Shown here: piece by piece, positions 1-9,937 of the stretch | How the letters are laid out: the number at the start of each line of letters is the position of its first letter | How positions within the stretch are numbered: the first letter of the stretch is position 1 | DNA from: Sphingobacterium sp. | GTDB taxonomy: Bacteria; Bacteroidota; Bacteroidia; Sphingobacteriales; Sphingobacteriaceae | Length of the DNA: 64,000 nucleotides | Direction of reading: 5' to 3' | Assembly: GCA_031286695.1 (NCBI GenBank) | Contig: JAITTY010000010.1 | Span: forward strand, 62,001-126,000 | Notes under the pieces: model-generated | Database searches by the model: none | What the model was told of the DNA's origin: nothing | The model's input: the letters and a program-made list of their open reading frames with translations, nothing else | Program-made: the position numbers and the translations under genes

Positions 1-1342
1 TGCTGCGATCCAGATCGGTCTGCGATAAGGTACCTAACTCGGCTTTTGCTTCGGCATAGTTCAGCAGAATTTCGGCATAGCGGAAAATAGGGGCATCGGT
101 ATCTGAATTGGTTGCCAGCTGCCGTTGGTCATAATCGAAATATTTGATCAGGTGATAACCTGTTGCACTGATGTCGCCCCCCATGCCCAATAGCCTTGGA
201 TAGCCCACATTGGAACGGAATATCACCTGCTCTTCGCGGGGGTCGAGGACAATCTGTGCAAGGCGCGCATCACGGTTGTTAAATACGTTTTCGATAGTCG
301 CATCGTTGTATATGCTGCTTAAGCCGATGGGTTTTGCACTGCCATCGGATTCGATGCAAAGGAAGTCGTCGACAAAATCACGTGTGGGGCCCGCATTCTG
401 TGTCTGTACATAACCGCTCATATTGTGGGTCAAAATGCCCTTGACATAATTTCGAGCCATAATAATTTCGGGATTACTGGCCAGCTCCGGATTGATAAAG
501 AGCGAGCGGTAATCGGCTTTTGGTTTGCCCGTGTTATAGATCTTATATACATTGCTAGCCATCAGTTTTTCGGAGGCATCGAGCGACTCGCGCAGGTAGT
601 TTTCGGCATCACCCAGTCCATGGTATTTGCGATAGGTACCCTCGTAAAGTGCCAGCCTCGACTTGAGTGCCAATGCTGTATACTTGGTAATGCGGCCTGC
701 ACCATTCGTCCAGCTTGTCGGCAGATATTCGATAGCCAGATTGATATCGCGCAAGACTGAATCCATCACCTGCTTTCGAGGTGTACGTTTGTCAAAAAGC
801 TGTGGTGAATCGGTATTCAAAGGGGTAGATACATAAGGTACATCGCCAAAGTTTTGTACTTTATCGAGGTAAAACCAGGCTCTAAAAAAGAGGGCTTCTC
901 CGGCGTATTGGTTTCTAATGGATTCGGCAATAGGCACATTTTGATAGTTGGCTAACATAACATTGCAAACGCGTAAAAAAGGCCACAACCAGCCGCCTTG
1001 GCCTGCATCATTCGGTATGGTCTGCTGCCCTGCAGCCCGTCGGATAAAAGTTTCGTGTTCGGAAGCACGCGAGCCATGGTTGTCGGTCTGTGCTTCAATA
1101 GGTACCACGGCATGTGTAGCACTTCCAAAGGCTGTGTTTGTAAAGCCAAGGAAAAACATATAGTCGCCATTATTGCCGGCTTGATTGTAGATGCCATTGG
1201 CATAAGCTTTCAGGTCATCTTCTGAATTCCAATAGAGGCCATCATTTAAATCGGTCGTTGGCAACCGGTCCAAAAAGCTGTCGTTGCAAGATTGGAAGGC
1301 GATCGCTAGGGAGAAAAGGATAGGAATAGAATATTTTTTCAT
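1..1342 (-). CDS. SusD/RagB-family outer-membrane lipoprotein (3' part outside window)
   Basis: The frame is open from the left edge to an ATG at 1342. The product starts with a lipoprotein signal ending in FQSC followed by NDSFLDRLPTTDLNDG, a typical SusD N-terminus, so Cys18 should be lipidated. SusD proteins cap the SusC barrel and bind the nutrient at the cell surface. It follows SusC on the same strand with almost no gap; an in-frame ATG at 1351 would overlap the SusC stop region, and I prefer 1342 because it gives the standard MKK signal start. About 447 codons are visible and the C-terminus lies outside the window. The ligand cannot be told from what is visible. Confidence 0.9.
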   Translation of the reverse strand, partial: MKKYSIPILFSLAIAFQSCNDSFLDRLPTTDLNDGLYWNSEDDLKAYANGIYNQAGNNGDYMFFLGFTNTAFGSATHAVVPIEAQTDNHGSRASEHETFIRRAAGQQTIPNDAGQGGWLWPFLRVCNVMLANYQNVPIAESIRNQYAGEALFFRAWFYLDKVQNFGDVPYVSTPLNTDSPQLFDKRTPRKQVMDSVLRDINLAIEYLPTSWTNGAGRITKYTALALKSRLALYEGTYRKYHGLGDAENYLRESLDASEKLMASNVYKIYNTGKPKADYRSLFINPELASNPEIIMARNYVKGILTHNMSGYVQTQNAGPTRDFVDDFLCIESDGSAKPIGLSSIYNDATIENVFNNRDARLAQIVLDPREEQVIFRSNVGYPRLLGMGGDISATGYHLIKYFDYDQRQLATNSDTDAPIFRYAEILLNYAEAKAELGTLSQTDLDRS

Positions 1343-1352
1343 TGCTGTCATG

Positions 1353-4300
1353 TTAATACGTTAGGGTAATACCAAATGAATAAGTCCTGGAGAACGGATA
1401 GATCATAGCTCCGTTGCCTGCTGCGGCTTCGGGGTCATAGCTTCCTTTGATTGGCGAAAAGAAAAATAGATTTTCGCCGCTGAGGAAAACCTGCGCATTG
1501 GATAGTTTTAGCTTGCGCAAGATATTCGGATGGAAGGAATAACCTAAAGTCACATTTTTCAGGCGCAGGTAGGATGCATCCTGCAGGTATTTAGTTTGTG
1601 TCTGCTGGTTTTTGGTACTGCGTGCGACTGCCCGCGGGAAATATGCATCGGTATGTGTCGGCGACCAGGTATCGTCTACCCACCATTGCTGGGTGGCGAA
1701 GTACTGCGTGGCAACAGGCCAGAATGCTTGTCCTGTAGGCCAGAAATCACGTTTGCCTACGCCTTGGACAAAGAGATCCAGCGAGAAATTGGCATAATTG
1801 ATTCCGCCGTTAAAGCCATAGGTATAACGTGGTGTGGTATTTCCGATGATGGAACGGTCTCCCGGATTGTCAACGGTATTGTCGCCAGGAGAAATTTCGT
1901 CACGGCCATTTTTCTGTACATGATCGCGCTCGAGGTACTTGATGTCACCTGCAGCCCAGTTGCTCCCTAGTCGCGACTGATCGGCATGATTGGCCACGTC
2001 GTCGGCATCAGCAAAAAAGCCTTCTGTGGTGTAGCCCCATATCTCACCTATTTTTTGCCCGACATAGTAATTTGTCAGTGAGCGGGTAGGGTTGTCAAAC
2101 TTGGTAATTTTAGCTTGCGAATCCCCTAGGTTGAAACCCAGTGAGTAGGAAAGTTTTTCATTTACTTTATCTTTCCAGCTTAGCGCCAGTTCCCAGCCCT
2201 TGGTACGGAGTTCGGCTTTGTTTTCTACTGGTGATGAGGCACCTAAGAGCTCTGGATAGACTACGCTGGTAAGCATATCGGAGGTTGTCCGTTGGTACCA
2301 GTCGAAAGAAGCGTCGAGTTTGTTGTTAAAAAAGGCAAGATCGGCTCCGAGGTTAAACGTGCCGACTTTCTCCCAGGTCAGGCTATTGGAAACCAAGGTC
2401 GGTGGATTGACAATCACCTGGGTTTGGTTTCCAAAAATATAGTTGCTGGATATACCTGCCGACATAAAGGGAACAAAGGGATAATACCGGGTATTGCCCG
2501 ACCAACTGCTCGAGGTGAGGAGCTGATTGCCCAGTTCGCCATAGGAACCTCTTAGTTTTAAATTGGAGAGTACCGGACGTGACCAGTGCATAAAATTCTC
2601 TTCGGAGACCCGCCATCCAGCTGATACCGAAGGTAGGAAGACGAAGCGGTTGTCTTTTGGAAAACGTGAAGTACCATCGTAACGGCCGTTGACTTCCAAT
2701 AGATATTTGTCGGCATAGATGTAGTTCAGGCGGAAAAAGCCTCCGCGTAATGCCCATTCATAACCGGTTTGTTCTACCCGCTGTTCGCCCGAGCCCAGCG
2801 ATAGCGTCGGCTGCTCCTGATTGAGGATTCCTAGACGTGTCCCCTTGTTGGAACCGTATTTGGTCAGTTCCTGGTTGTAACCGACCATTGCCTTGAAGTA
2901 GTGTTTGCCCAAAGTCTTCTCATACTGTGTATAAGCATTGAAGGAATAGTAATCTCTTCGGTTATCTTCGATACTGTAGGAGTTGTTGGTAGAATTGCCT
3001 TCAGTCGGAACAAAATTGGACTTGATCATATCCACCTTTTTACGATGGGCAGTGTTTTTATCGATATTCAGGTTATAATTGAAATCGATATGTCCTGTCC
3101 AACCTGGCATAAATTTGAGGTCGGCATTGATGGATGTCCAGATGTCTTCATTCATGGAGTGATTGCGACCGCCTTTTTCGAGGAGCGGAATTGGATTTTG
3201 GTCGTCGAAATACATGCCGTTGTATTTATCATACTGTGGATAGGCAGGATCGCCGTTCCATTGGTAGGGACGTACAGGGCTGGTAAAGACAAATTGATGC
3301 CAGATGGAATTTCCGTAGTTATAGGGCTCGTCATTGTCAGTATGGTTGTAGAGCGCACGTAAGCCCAGCTTAAGCCAGTCTGTTGTCTGGTTTTCGACAC
3401 TCAGGCGTGTATTGAGTCGCTTGAACTGATCGCTGTTGATCTTGAGCAAGCCTGTCTGATTGTTGTAACCCACGGAGCTGAAGAACTTCGTTTTCTCGGT
3501 TCCGCCGGAGAGGGAAATATTGTGTCTTTGGGAGAAGGCGAAATCTTTCATCAGCATATTTTGCCAGTCGTTATAGCCGTAAAAACGGTAATTGCCCCCA
3601 ACGACCTCATAGGAGGGGTTGTTGGCCGGATCGGCGGTCCAGGCTTTCATTCCGGCGATGGTAGCGTCGTCATACATCGGCGCCAGACCGGCATTGAGCA
3701 TAGCCTGATTGATGTAGTCGGCATGTTCATAATTTTTCTTAACGATCTCGGGGAAAATGCTGGGTTGCGAAAATCCAAAATTATTGTTGTAGGATACCAT
3801 TGTTTTATCCACATTGGCTGCGCTTTTGGTGGTGATCAAGATGACTCCGAAAGCTCCCCGTACCCCGTAGATTGCTGCTGAAGATGCGTCTTTTAAGACG
3901 GTGACATTGGCTATATCATTTGGGTTGACCAGGTTCATATTCATTTCCACACCATCGACAAGTACCAGTGGGCCACCGCCGTTGATCGAAGTGGTACCAC
4001 GGACATTAATACCCGGATTACTAGCTGGATTGCCACTTGAGGGAGTTATGGTCAGATTGGGAATCGCCCCCTGTAAACCCTGAGCTACGTTGTTGATGGG
4101 CCTGTTTTTCAAGATCTCGCCACTTACATTGTCCACAGCGCCAGTCAGATTGATCCGCTTTTGTGTACCATAACCGACTACAATAGCCTCTTCGAGCGCA
4201 CTGTCATTTTCTTCCATGGAGATTGTTAGGCCATTGGCATTGGCACTGTTGAACCGGACGGTCTGCTGTTTGAAAGAAAGGTGCGAAATCGTCAGGTTGC

Positions 4301-4847
4301 CTTCGGCCTGGGATGATTTAAGGGTGAAATTGCCCTTGCTGTCTGACGATGTGCGACTATTGCTACCGTTGATGCTGATCGTCGCATTTTCAATGGGAGC
4401 GCCATCTTTTGCCGCAAGCAAACGGCCTTTGATACTGTACTGCTGCTGTGCTGGCACCTTATCTTTGGAGGCGTTTGGCAGCACAATAATATGATTTTTG
4501 TGCATCTCAAACTGTAAGGGTAACTCGTCTGACAGTTCTTTGAGTACGCTTTCCAGCTTTTGGTTGTATACATTGACATTCACCTGTTTGAGGTCATTGA
4601 AGAGACTCTCGTCATAAAAAAAATGATAGCCCGTCTGTTTTTTGATTTCTTGAAAAATCGTTTTGAGGTTCCCTTTATTAACATTTAAAGTGACCTGCTG
4701 TGCTTCGGTCTTGCCATAAGCACCATAGGTAAAAAGTAAACCCAGAAATAAGGTTGCTTTCATCTTTTTTGAAATGAGCGGTGCAAAGCTGGGTTCGGCC
4801 ATTCGGTTCCCGAACAGATAATCTTTGCATTTGATAAAGTAATTCAT
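1353..4847 (-). CDS. SusC/RagA-family TonB-dependent receptor with STN domain
   Basis: 1164 residues, the normal size for a SusC with an N-terminal signalling domain. In order: a basic N-terminal extension and signal peptide (to about residue 50, ending near EAQQ), an STN (secretin/TonB N-terminal) domain about 50-110, a carboxypeptidase-D regulatory-like domain about 135-215, the SusC signature VVGYGTQKR near 225, a plug domain to about 345, then the 22-strand barrel. It imports a SusD-bound ligand across the outer membrane with TonB energy. The STN domain and the FecR/sigma genes just upstream indicate trans-envelope signalling that induces this locus. SusD follows directly. No degradative enzyme is visible, so the substrate is unknown. 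Confidence 0.95.
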   Translation of the reverse strand: MNYFIKCKDYLFGNRMAEPSFAPLISKKMKATLFLGLLFTYGAYGKTEAQQVTLNVNKGNLKTIFQEIKKQTGYHFFYDESLFNDLKQVNVNVYNQKLESVLKELSDELPLQFEMHKNHIIVLPNASKDKVPAQQQYSIKGRLLAAKDGAPIENATISINGSNSRTSSDSKGNFTLKSSQAEGNLTISHLSFKQQTVRFNSANANGLTISMEENDSALEEAIVVGYGTQKRINLTGAVDNVSGEILKNRPINNVAQGLQGAIPNLTITPSSGNPASNPGINVRGTTSINGGGPLVLVDGVEMNMNLVNPNDIANVTVLKDASSAAIYGVRGAFGVILITTKSAANVDKTMVSYNNNFGFSQPSIFPEIVKKNYEHADYINQAMLNAGLAPMYDDATIAGMKAWTADPANNPSYEVVGGNYRFYGYNDWQNMLMKDFAFSQRHNISLSGGTEKTKFFSSVGYNNQTGLLKINSDQFKRLNTRLSVENQTTDWLKLGLRALYNHTDNDEPYNYGNSIWHQFVFTSPVRPYQWNGDPAYPQYDKYNGMYFDDQNPIPLLEKGGRNHSMNEDIWTSINADLKFMPGWTGHIDFNYNLNIDKNTAHRKKVDMIKSNFVPTEGNSTNNSYSIEDNRRDYYSFNAYTQYEKTLGKHYFKAMVGYNQELTKYGSNKGTRLGILNQEQPTLSLGSGEQRVEQTGYEWALRGGFFRLNYIYADKYLLEVNGRYDGTSRFPKDNRFVFLPSVSAGWRVSEENFMHWSRPVLSNLKLRGSYGELGNQLLTSSSWSGNTRYYPFVPFMSAGISSNYIFGNQTQVIVNPPTLVSNSLTWEKVGTFNLGADLAFFNNKLDASFDWYQRTTSDMLTSVVYPELLGASSPVENKAELRTKGWELALSWKDKVNEKLSYSLGFNLGDSQAKITKFDNPTRSLTNYYVGQKIGEIWGYTTEGFFADADDVANHADQSRLGSNWAAGDIKYLERDHVQKNGRDEISPGDNTVDNPGDRSIIGNTTPRYTYGFNGGINYANFSLDLFVQGVGKRDFWPTGQAFWPVATQYFATQQWWVDDTWSPTHTDAYFPRAVARSTKNQQTQTKYLQDASYLRLKNVTLGYSFHPNILRKLKLSNAQVFLSGENLFFFSPIKGSYDPEAAAGNGAMIYPFSRTYSFGITLTY

Positions 4848-4983
4848 ATTTTCAGTAATAGGGTTGGTTTTTTGGTTTTAATTCTAGTACAAATGTTATT
4901 TAAGTGCGCTGCTTTAGGCAGCATTGATAAATCTTTACATCATATTGGATCCTCCTTTGATTTTTAAAAATTGGTTTATCTTT

Positions 4984-6183
4984 TTAGTTTTTATTCTTTA
5001 CAGTAACTGTTTTTCTGTCAATTTCAAATTCGACGCCGGCGCCGCGTTTAATGAGTTCTAAGGCTTCGGCAAGGCTGACACTTCGGCTCATGCTACCGCC
5101 AAAGGTCTTTTTGGTAATTGGTCCCTGATAAATGACTTTTATGTCGTACCAGCGTGCCAGCTGTTCCATAATGTCCTGAACATGGTCGTGTTCGAAATAA
5201 AAATAGCCATGTTGCCAGGCGGTTTCTTTTTCAATATTTGCTTGGGTGACACGCATGTTGCTGCCATCGAATTCGACTTTCTGTCCGGGGATAATCTTTC
5301 TGCTGCTCTGATTTTTATTGGTCAGCTGGATGTTGCCGTTGATCAGGGTCACATTGGAAGCTGTATTGCTATAGGTCGTCAGGTTGAAAGCGGTGCCTAG
5401 GACTTTGATGTCGCCATGGATGGTGCTGACAATAAAAGGCCTGTCTTTTTCGTGAGCAACTTCAAAGTATGCTTCACCGCGCAGTTCAACCTGACGCGTC
5501 GACTTGCCGAAGGTCAAGGGGTAGATCAATTCGGAAGCCGAATTGATCCAGACTTTGGTACCGTCGGGAAGTACCATGCGATAGAAGCCCGACGCTGGAA
5601 CACTCAATGTGTTTTTTAGGTTGGCAAGTGCTGCATTTCCGCTATTGGGCTTATAATGCAGCTGTCCGCCGCTTACCTGGAGCTGTTCGCCATTCTTTTC
5701 ATGGAGAGTCGTCTGTTCTTCCGACAAGGTGACAACTTTACCATTGGATAGGGTGAGGGTGGCCTTTTGTCCACCAGGTAAAACATCATTTTTATAGTGG
5801 TATACCTGATCGGGAACGAGTTGTTTGTCCTGATTTATTATTCGAAGAAATAAGGCTATACCAACAAAGACAAGGAGGCTGGCTGCTAAACCTATATAGA
5901 TACCGAGTCTCGACATATCCATACCAAATAGTCGGCGGGCAGGTTTAATGGATCCTCGGGATAGGATATTGGCCCTTGCCTGATCCAGGTCTAATCTATC
6001 CCAGAACTGCGCGTCGTTGGATCTGATCCCTTGACTGGTATATCGATCCCATTGATTACGCAAGCTGGGATCTTCGTCAAAGATTTTTTGTAGGGTCTGC
6101 CTGTCAGCTTGGCTCAGTGTCCCGCTGAAGTGTTTTACTAAGAAATCGACGAGTACAAATTGGTCATCCTTCATCATGTTCAA
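4984..6183 (-). CDS. FecR-family anti-sigma factor
   Basis: 399 residues. The cytoplasmic N-terminal part (about 1-85) should hold the sigma factor. One membrane segment lies at about 90-112 (IYIGLAASLLVFVGIALFL). The periplasmic part carries the FecR core, including LPDGTKVWINSASELIYP and GEAYFEVAH near 205-245, and a C-terminal DUF4974-type STN-like domain ending in VTVKNK. It receives the signal from the STN domain of the SusC encoded 136 bp downstream and controls the ECF sigma factor encoded 75 bp upstream. The order sigma, FecR, SusC, SusD on one strand is the standard Bacteroidota arrangement. Confidence 0.94.
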   Translation of the reverse strand: MNMMKDDQFVLVDFLVKHFSGTLSQADRQTLQKIFDEDPSLRNQWDRYTSQGIRSNDAQFWDRLDLDQARANILSRGSIKPARRLFGMDMSRLGIYIGLAASLLVFVGIALFLRIINQDKQLVPDQVYHYKNDVLPGGQKATLTLSNGKVVTLSEEQTTLHEKNGEQLQVSGGQLHYKPNSGNAALANLKNTLSVPASGFYRMVLPDGTKVWINSASELIYPLTFGKSTRQVELRGEAYFEVAHEKDRPFIVSTIHGDIKVLGTAFNLTTYSNTASNVTLINGNIQLTNKNQSSRKIIPGQKVEFDGSNMRVTQANIEKETAWQHGYFYFEHDHVQDIMEQLARWYDIKVIYQGPITKKTFGGSMSRSVSLAEALELIKRGAGVEFEIDRKTVTVKNKN

Positions 6184-6258
6184 TTGGTGGTATAAATAGA
6201 AGAGCCACTGCGGATGGAAAAGGATGGAAAAGAAGTTGGGGAAAAGTGTAAGATATTG

Positions 6259-6807
6259 TTATTCAGAAAGTAAAAATAATAAAAGCATCAGGAGATGGGC
6301 ATTGAGACGTACTTTTAGAAGCTGAATAGCTCTTTTTTTCTGACTTTTGACGGTATTGATAGAAATAGATAGGTTATTGGCTATTTCATCGTTAGAGAGT
6401 TTCTCAAAAACAGCCATGTGTAGCACCTGCCTGCAGCCTTTTGGTAACTGATGGATGGCTTCCATCAGCTGGTGGATAACTTCGGCCTGTATCATGGCGT
6501 CCATGACGGTCTGTTCTTCGATCATGTCCTTGTCAAGCTGATCGACGTATCTGTTCCTTGTTTTTTCGCTGCGGATCTGTTTGAGGCAATTGTTGCGGAC
6601 GGAGATGAAAAGATAGCTTTTGCGAGCATCCTCCTCCTTGGGCAGGGTATTGCGCCCTTCGCAAAGTCCGGCAAAAAGACTTTGTACAACATCCTCGGCC
6701 TGAGCTTCGTCACGAAGTATATTGTTTGCAAAAAGACAAAGCTGTCGGTAATATTGCTGAAAAAGAGATTCTATATTGTAGGGTAAAGCTATCTGCAAGT
6801 TTTTCAA
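6259..6807 (-). CDS. ECF-type RNA polymerase sigma factor (sigma-70 family)
   Basis: 182 residues, usual for ECF sigma factors. Region 2 lies at about 12-75 (LFQQYYRQLCLFANNIL followed by AEDVVQ, the core-binding part). Region 4 lies at about 115-165, with the helix-turn-helix around EKLSNDEIANNLSISINTVK. It ends in a short hydrophobic tail (LLMLLLFLLSE), frequent in Bacteroidota FecI-like factors. Probably held by the FecR encoded next and released on ligand sensing. A GTGCTC-TGG-GAGCAC inverted repeat lies about 40 bp upstream of its start. Confidence 0.94.
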   Translation of the reverse strand: MKNLQIALPYNIESLFQQYYRQLCLFANNILRDEAQAEDVVQSLFAGLCEGRNTLPKEEDARKSYLFISVRNNCLKQIRSEKTRNRYVDQLDKDMIEEQTVMDAMIQAEVIHQLMEAIHQLPKGCRQVLHMAVFEKLSNDEIANNLSISINTVKSQKKRAIQLLKVRLNAHLLMLLLFLLSE

Positions 6808-7206
6808 CTGGTTTTAATCAAGTTTTAAGAAATCGACATAACAGGTGCTCTGGGAGCACGGTATAAATATAGGGAAATCTGCTTAGCTTTTGGATTTGAG
6901 AAAGGAGAGCTGTTCTTTTATTTCTTCGAAAACGATTGCGCATAAAGCATATTTAGGCGCAGATGGAAAAGGTGGAGAGCTCACTGTTTGGAATTTGTTT
7001 ATCTATTTGATTAAAAATTGTGCAATCGATTGTTTAAAAATTATGTTTCTTTTATTGGATTTTTCTTTTCAACTTTCGGACAGAAACCAATTGTTGTAAA
7101 TAAATTATTGAATCTATACTATTTTTCAATAAATAGATCATAGCCCTTACTGTTGCATTTTTAGCCGTAGCCCTATTCTCCTGTTTTATCCAGTAAATCA
7201 AACCGA
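6808..7206. promoter_or_regulatory. Divergent intergenic region between sigma gene and MG2-like gene
   Basis: About 400 bp without a credible gene; a 69-codon frame at 6890-7099 has no visible homology or start signal. It holds an inverted repeat with 6-bp arms GTGCTC/GAGCAC and loop TGG at 6845-6859, close to the sigma gene start, and TATATTTA on the minus strand just upstream of that repeat, one base off the Bacteroidota -7 consensus TAnnTTTG. Toward 7207 there is a second inverted repeat with arms TTATTGAA (7105-7112) and TTCAATAA (7125-7132). Roles are inferred from position only. Confidence 0.4.
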
Positions 7207-9633
7207 ATGATGAATTACATTGTTAGATTTTTTCTGTACAGCCTATTGTTGGTAGGTTCTTTTCAATCTATACACGCTCAGACTAGTCAACTCTATTTAC
7301 ATACCGACAGGGACTATTATCTGCCTGGAGATACCGTCTGGTTTAAGGGGTATTTTATGAAAGATGGCGCTATTGCCCGCGATCTCCACAATATGTATAT
7401 GAAACTGATTGACGAAGAGGGAAAGGAAATCAGGCGATCAGTGGCATTCATTAAAGACGGTGTAACAGCAAGTTATTTTACTATACCAGCGGGCTATCCT
7501 GGTAAAGAGATTTTTATCAATGCCAACACACACTTGGACTCCTGCGTCAATAGCAGACCCTATTTTAAGAAATTGGGTATTCTGCAGCTTTCTCCTGAAA
7601 ATCCTACATCTACCGTCGAAAAAGCGCCCGAGTTTAGACTCGTGCAACAACCTGAGGGAGGTATCTTACTTTCTGGGCTGGAAAATACCCTGCTGATCCA
7701 AACATTGGACAGTAGGGGATATCCAGCTTTTGTTAAGGGAAAAATGGTGGATGACAAGGGTGGCGATATCGCAGAGTTTATGACGGATTCGGCCGGCTTT
7801 GCTACGCTGCGGACGATTTTTGAGCTTGACCGGCGCTATATGCTCCAATGGGAAGATCCGCTGGGTATAAAGCACCAAGACAATATATCTCCGGTAGTGC
7901 AGGGGGCTAAGGTTGCTTTGGTAAAACAGGATTCGCTGGTACTTGTTCAGTTGCAGACCAACCAACCTAGCCGGCTCGTTCATGTATCGGTGGGAATAGG
8001 GAAAAGAGCACTTTTTGATCAAGAGTTCAACCTCAAAGAAGGGAAAAAGACGAATATTCCATTAAAGAAAGCTGATTTGGAATACGGTATCTTGCAGGCT
8101 GTGGTACGCGATCAACAGAAGGTGCTGTCACGGACGAGCTTGCTTATAGGCGACGAACAGATTGAAGTAAGCCCTATCGTCTCAGTCAGTAGCACCTTTC
8201 AGGAAAAATCAGAGGGTAGTGTAACAGTAACCTTACCTAAAGGCGAGAAAATGGCCCGATTGTCGGTTTCGGTGGTTGATGCCGAAGTTGGCGTAGATAC
8301 CACACAAAGTATGTTGACGGATATTTACTTTCAGCCTTTGAGCCAGCAGCCTTTAGTCAATCCGCAGTTGTTGTGGGAACGGACAGAAAATAAGAATCTT
8401 TTTATCCAAGGGCAAACTTGGGATGATAGCTATTGTCCCAGTAGCGAATTAACGGTGGTGGATCCTCCCTTGGAGATACAGGGCCAGATCCGCTTGAAAA
8501 AGGGATCTTGGGCTAAATTTTATGCCGATTATCTGGATGAAGTAAACAAGGGAAAAAAAGGAAATTTACCTGTTAGGGGGATTTCTTTTGGTTATCAGTA
8601 TCCCGAAGCACCGCGCATGCAATATACTGAGTTGATGTTTGACAAAAATGGAAGATTTGCGGTGCCCAATTCGATTATATTTGATTCGTTAGAAACCAGG
8701 GTTATACAGATCTATCGAAAGCTGAAATTTACTCCTTTTACTGTTCAGTATAAATTTGCAGATCCCAACAATTATCGCTATCCCATCCTAATACCTGTAC
8801 AGGCCGCTAATGCAAGTAGAAAACAGCTGAATAATTTAAAGGGGCTTCACTCAGACTATTTTACAATGGATGCGCATGGAAATCGGGTGCTGCAGACAGT
8901 GCAGGTAACACGGACGCGCAGGCAACGGGAAATTGATCGTTTGCAACGTCGTTTCAGAACAATGGAACCCAATACGGTCCATCAACCAGATTCAATATTG
9001 CTTCCATTGACGGATAGCGTCGTCATTAAAACGAGTCAGTCTCTACGTGATTATATTGCTAGAAAAGTTCCCGCACGAAGTGTCTCGATTATTCTTAATG
9101 GAAGGTTTGTTGGAGGAACCGGCGCGGTAACGAAAGCTGCTGCCGACGGCAGTATACTGTCCAACATCGCAAAAACAGCGAAAAGTGACCCGGATAGATT
9201 CAAAGAACTGGATCAGCAGAACCAATTATCGTTTTTGGATGAGGATGTGTCCAACTATCCTTATTTGAAATTTTACCGTACCTATAGCTCTCCGGTGTAC
9301 TCAGGTGATAATGTGCTGCTTGTCTTTGAATATAGCCCAGCTGAGGTAAATCGGGATTTTGGCGCAGCAGATTATCATGAAACTATTGCAGGTTATATGC
9401 CACCGGGAGAGTTTTACAATAAAGTGTATCCCACTGCAGCAGCTCGTTTGTCTGCTGGGCTTGATACGCGTCTGACACTTTACTGGGAACCTTTTTTCGA
9501 TATCAATAAAGATAACAGTTTTAGAAAATTTGTATTCTACAACAACAGTCGCAATAAGGGGGTCTGGGTAACAATACAGGGGTTGACAGAGACAGGTAAG
9601 GTCGTGTATTATCGCCGCATGATAAAAAAATAA
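7207..9633 (+). CDS. Secreted macroglobulin (MG2)-like protein of unknown role
   Basis: 808 residues with a clear signal peptide ending in IHAQ. The mature N-terminus reads LYLHTDRDYYLPGDTVWFKGY, which I recognise as the MG2-type beta-sandwich seen at the start of alpha-2-macroglobulin-like Bacteroidota envelope proteins. More beta-rich sequence follows, and a late segment (about 610-640, LRDYIARKVPARSVSIILNG) sits where related proteins carry a TonB-receptor plug-like domain, here poorly conserved. No thioester (CxEQ) motif is seen, so it is not a protease-trapping macroglobulin. Probably periplasmic or attached to the outer membrane. It stands alone, with 300 bp before the next gene. Function unknown. 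Confidence 0.7.
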   Translation: MMNYIVRFFLYSLLLVGSFQSIHAQTSQLYLHTDRDYYLPGDTVWFKGYFMKDGAIARDLHNMYMKLIDEEGKEIRRSVAFIKDGVTASYFTIPAGYPGKEIFINANTHLDSCVNSRPYFKKLGILQLSPENPTSTVEKAPEFRLVQQPEGGILLSGLENTLLIQTLDSRGYPAFVKGKMVDDKGGDIAEFMTDSAGFATLRTIFELDRRYMLQWEDPLGIKHQDNISPVVQGAKVALVKQDSLVLVQLQTNQPSRLVHVSVGIGKRALFDQEFNLKEGKKTNIPLKKADLEYGILQAVVRDQQKVLSRTSLLIGDEQIEVSPIVSVSSTFQEKSEGSVTVTLPKGEKMARLSVSVVDAEVGVDTTQSMLTDIYFQPLSQQPLVNPQLLWERTENKNLFIQGQTWDDSYCPSSELTVVDPPLEIQGQIRLKKGSWAKFYADYLDEVNKGKKGNLPVRGISFGYQYPEAPRMQYTELMFDKNGRFAVPNSIIFDSLETRVIQIYRKLKFTPFTVQYKFADPNNYRYPILIPVQAANASRKQLNNLKGLHSDYFTMDAHGNRVLQTVQVTRTRRQREIDRLQRRFRTMEPNTVHQPDSILLPLTDSVVIKTSQSLRDYIARKVPARSVSIILNGRFVGGTGAVTKAAADGSILSNIAKTAKSDPDRFKELDQQNQLSFLDEDVSNYPYLKFYRTYSSPVYSGDNVLLVFEYSPAEVNRDFGAADYHETIAGYMPPGEFYNKVYPTAAARLSAGLDTRLTLYWEPFFDINKDNSFRKFVFYNNSRNKGVWVTIQGLTETGKVVYYRRMIKK

Positions 9634-9937
9634 TAAAAAGTAGATGAAACGCTTTTGAAGCAGACGATATTCAGTTTTTCAGAGCACCTTTAGCAGGCTT
9701 AGTATTCTGGCTGACGGGAATGCTATTGCAGCGGTTTCCTTTCGTTATTAATTTTTTATGCAAGGAGTTAATTTTGTTGTGTGTTTTTGTGAGTATTTGA
9801 TTAGCTTTATGCATTCATTCTGGCTATTTAATTGTTCGATGGGCATCCGAATTTGATGTTCTAATAGAAGAATCGAGAATTTTATCCAATTCTGTAAATT
9901 ATATTCTAACTTATTGCTAGTTAATTTAAATTAGATA
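9634..9937. other. Intergenic region with no recognisable content
   Basis: 304 bp, AT-rich, between two co-directional genes. I see no open frame with a plausible product, no strong hairpin plus T-run that would serve as a terminator, and no clear TAnnTTTG promoter element. It presumably holds the promoter of the gene starting at 9938. Confidence 0.4.

Noticed and set aside
210..760. Two plus-strand open frames
   Set aside because: They lie opposite the SusD reading frame that runs off the left edge, lack family similarity and are shadows.
948..1225. Overlapping short frames on both strands
   Set aside because: All fall within the SusD gene, which explains the open sequence.
6890..7099. 69-codon frame in the divergent intergenic region
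   Set aside because: No recognisable product, hydrophobic random-looking C-terminus, and it covers the probable promoter of the sigma gene.
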